DNA of 64,000 nt. Source: Pseudomonas putida. GTDB taxonomy: Bacteria > Pseudomonadota > Gammaproteobacteria > Pseudomonadales > Pseudomonadaceae. The stretch lies in contig CP163498.1 in assembly GCA_041071465.1 (NCBI GenBank), forward strand, positions 4,482,001-4,546,000, written 5' to 3'. The translations under genes and the position numbers were made by a program. Position 1 is the stretch's first letter. Every line of letters starts with the position of its first letter. Shown here piece after piece: positions 63,428-64,000 of this stretch. Below the pieces are notes generated by a model. That model was not told the origin of the DNA. It was given only the letters and a program-made list of their open reading frames with translations, and searched no databases.

Positions 63428-63460
63428 TCTGCATACAATCTGCGCCGCTAGCAAGAGGCA

Positions 63461-63498
63461 AGGGGCCGATTGTCAGACACTTCTGACAATCGGCCCCT
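63461..63498. terminator. Perfect 17-bp hairpin after dmlA
   Basis: The arms AGGGGCCGATTGTCAGA and TCTGACAATCGGCCCCT pair over all 17 positions with a CACT loop. It starts right after the dmlA stop on the minus strand. No T-run follows, but the very stable stem should terminate or stabilise the transcript. Confidence 0.65.
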
Positions 63499-63503
63499 GT
63501 GCG

Positions 63504-64000
63504 TCAGGCTTCGACCAGCGCGGTGATGGCCTGGCCAACTTGCTGGGTGGACTGCTGCCCACCCATGTCGCGGGTGACATCACCGGCGGCGATGACCTGC
63601 TCGATGGCCTTGAGGATGTCGTCGTGGGCGGCGTGGTAGCGTGGGTCGGCGCCGTCGTTGCCAAGGAAGTCGAGCATCAGCGCACCCGACCAGATCATCG
63701 CGATCGGGTTGGCGATGTTCTTGCCGTAGATGTCCGGTGCCGAGCCGTGCACGGGTTCGAACAGCGACGGGAACTTGCGTTCGGGGTTGAGGTTGGCCGA
63801 CGGCGCGATGCCGATGGTGCCGGCGCAGGCTGGGCCGAGGTCGGAGAGGATGTCGCCGAACAGGTTCGAAGCCACCACCACGTCAAAGCGGTCCGGCTGC
63901 AGCACGAAGCGCGCGCAGAGGATATCGATATGCTGTTTGTCCCAGCTGATTTCCGGATAATTGGCAGCCATCGCAGCGGTGCGCTCGTCCCAGTACGGCA
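63504..64000 (-). CDS. dmlA: D-malate/tartrate dehydrogenase (decarboxylating), 5' end outside window
   Basis: Only the C-terminal ~165 residues are inside the window. They hold VVASNLFGDILSDLGPACAGTIG and FEPVHGSAPDIYGKNIANPIA, the metal/NAD signature of the isocitrate/isopropylmalate dehydrogenase superfamily in its tartrate/D-malate branch. DmlA oxidises D-malate to pyruvate and CO2. Beside cntAB it would finish the route from malic semialdehyde, after an aldehyde dehydrogenase not seen here. leuB is a possible confusion, but the yeaUVWX order argues for dmlA. Confidence 0.88.
   Translation of the reverse strand, partial: PYWDERTAAMAANYPEISWDKQHIDILCARFVLQPDRFDVVVASNLFGDILSDLGPACAGTIGIAPSANLNPERKFPSLFEPVHGSAPDIYGKNIANPIAMIWSGALMLDFLGNDGADPRYHAAHDDILKAIEQVIAAGDVTRDMGGQQSTQQVGQAITALVEA

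Noticed and set aside
1..64000. CRISPR array, prophage, IS element or tRNA-linked island
   Set aside because: I found no regularly spaced repeats with unique spacers, no transposase or integrase, and no tRNA-like fold. The only repeats are REP units, operators and the fic-promoter repeats.

Overview
The window is high-GC chromosomal DNA of a Pseudomonas of the P. putida group. The evidence is the codon and base composition, the repeated REP-type palindromes containing GTAGGAGCGGCCTTGTGTCGCG, and the gene content: glcCDEFG, an sfnECR-type sulfur operon, vanAB/vanR/vanK, an aruRS-aruHI-type arginine transaminase cluster with a periplasmic broad-spectrum racemase, and a carnitine monooxygenase operon. 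From memory, much of the order up to about 56.4 kb resembles the PP_37xx region of P. putida KT2440. I could not check this by alignment. No tRNA, rRNA, CRISPR, IS element or prophage gene was seen.

Layout. 1-5292: a two-component/chemotaxis-like phosphorelay (hybrid kinase with three receivers, CheR, receiver-less CheB, receiver-kinase, lone receiver) with no MCP, CheA or CheW. 5443-9273: bktB-hbd-tetR operon and a divergent AraC regulator. 9278-13736: CMD/AhpD-like protein, CynX/NimT-type MFS, MocR regulator, a small unknown protein and a flavin reductase-like protein. 13822-18967: glycolate oxidase glcDEFG and divergent glcC with twin operators. 19029-22375: a DUF2388 protein and sfnE-sfnC-sfnR behind a sigma-54-type promoter. 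22673-24568: an extra PBP2. 25129-30687: vanillate uptake and O-demethylation with four GGATCC palindromes as likely VanR operators. 30902-35073: ABC transporter plus CrtC/AttH-like lipoprotein. 35234-36724: enoyl-CoA isomerase-like gene and a divergent TetR.

36798-52825: the arginine transaminase cluster. It has a response regulator, a periplasmic binding protein and a hybrid kinase in overlapping frames, then a permease, enoyl-CoA hydratase-like protein, acyl-CoA dehydrogenase, NDP-forming acyl-CoA synthetase, AruI, racemase, AruH, aldehyde dehydrogenase and quinone reductase. Together they could carry L- or D-arginine through 2-ketoarginine and 4-guanidinobutyraldehyde to guanidinobutyrate, then to CoA thioesters. 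52999-56441: a PotF-like binding protein, a class III transaminase and a LuxR regulator, probably for polyamine or amine use. 56451-58116: a Fic protein preceded by five phased 13-bp repeats. 58122-59201: an XRE-PAS-PAS regulator. 59419-64000: cntB, cntA, BCCT transporter and the start-truncated dmlA, in the order of E. coli yeaUVWX. They give a route from carnitine to trimethylamine and malic semialdehyde, then D-malate and pyruvate.

Data-quality warning: at least six genes are broken or run on through an apparent single missing base, mostly in short homopolymers, with otherwise undamaged coding sequence on both sides. glcF and glcG are also joined in frame. This looks more like sequencing indels than gene decay, and lengths at those loci should be read with that in mind.
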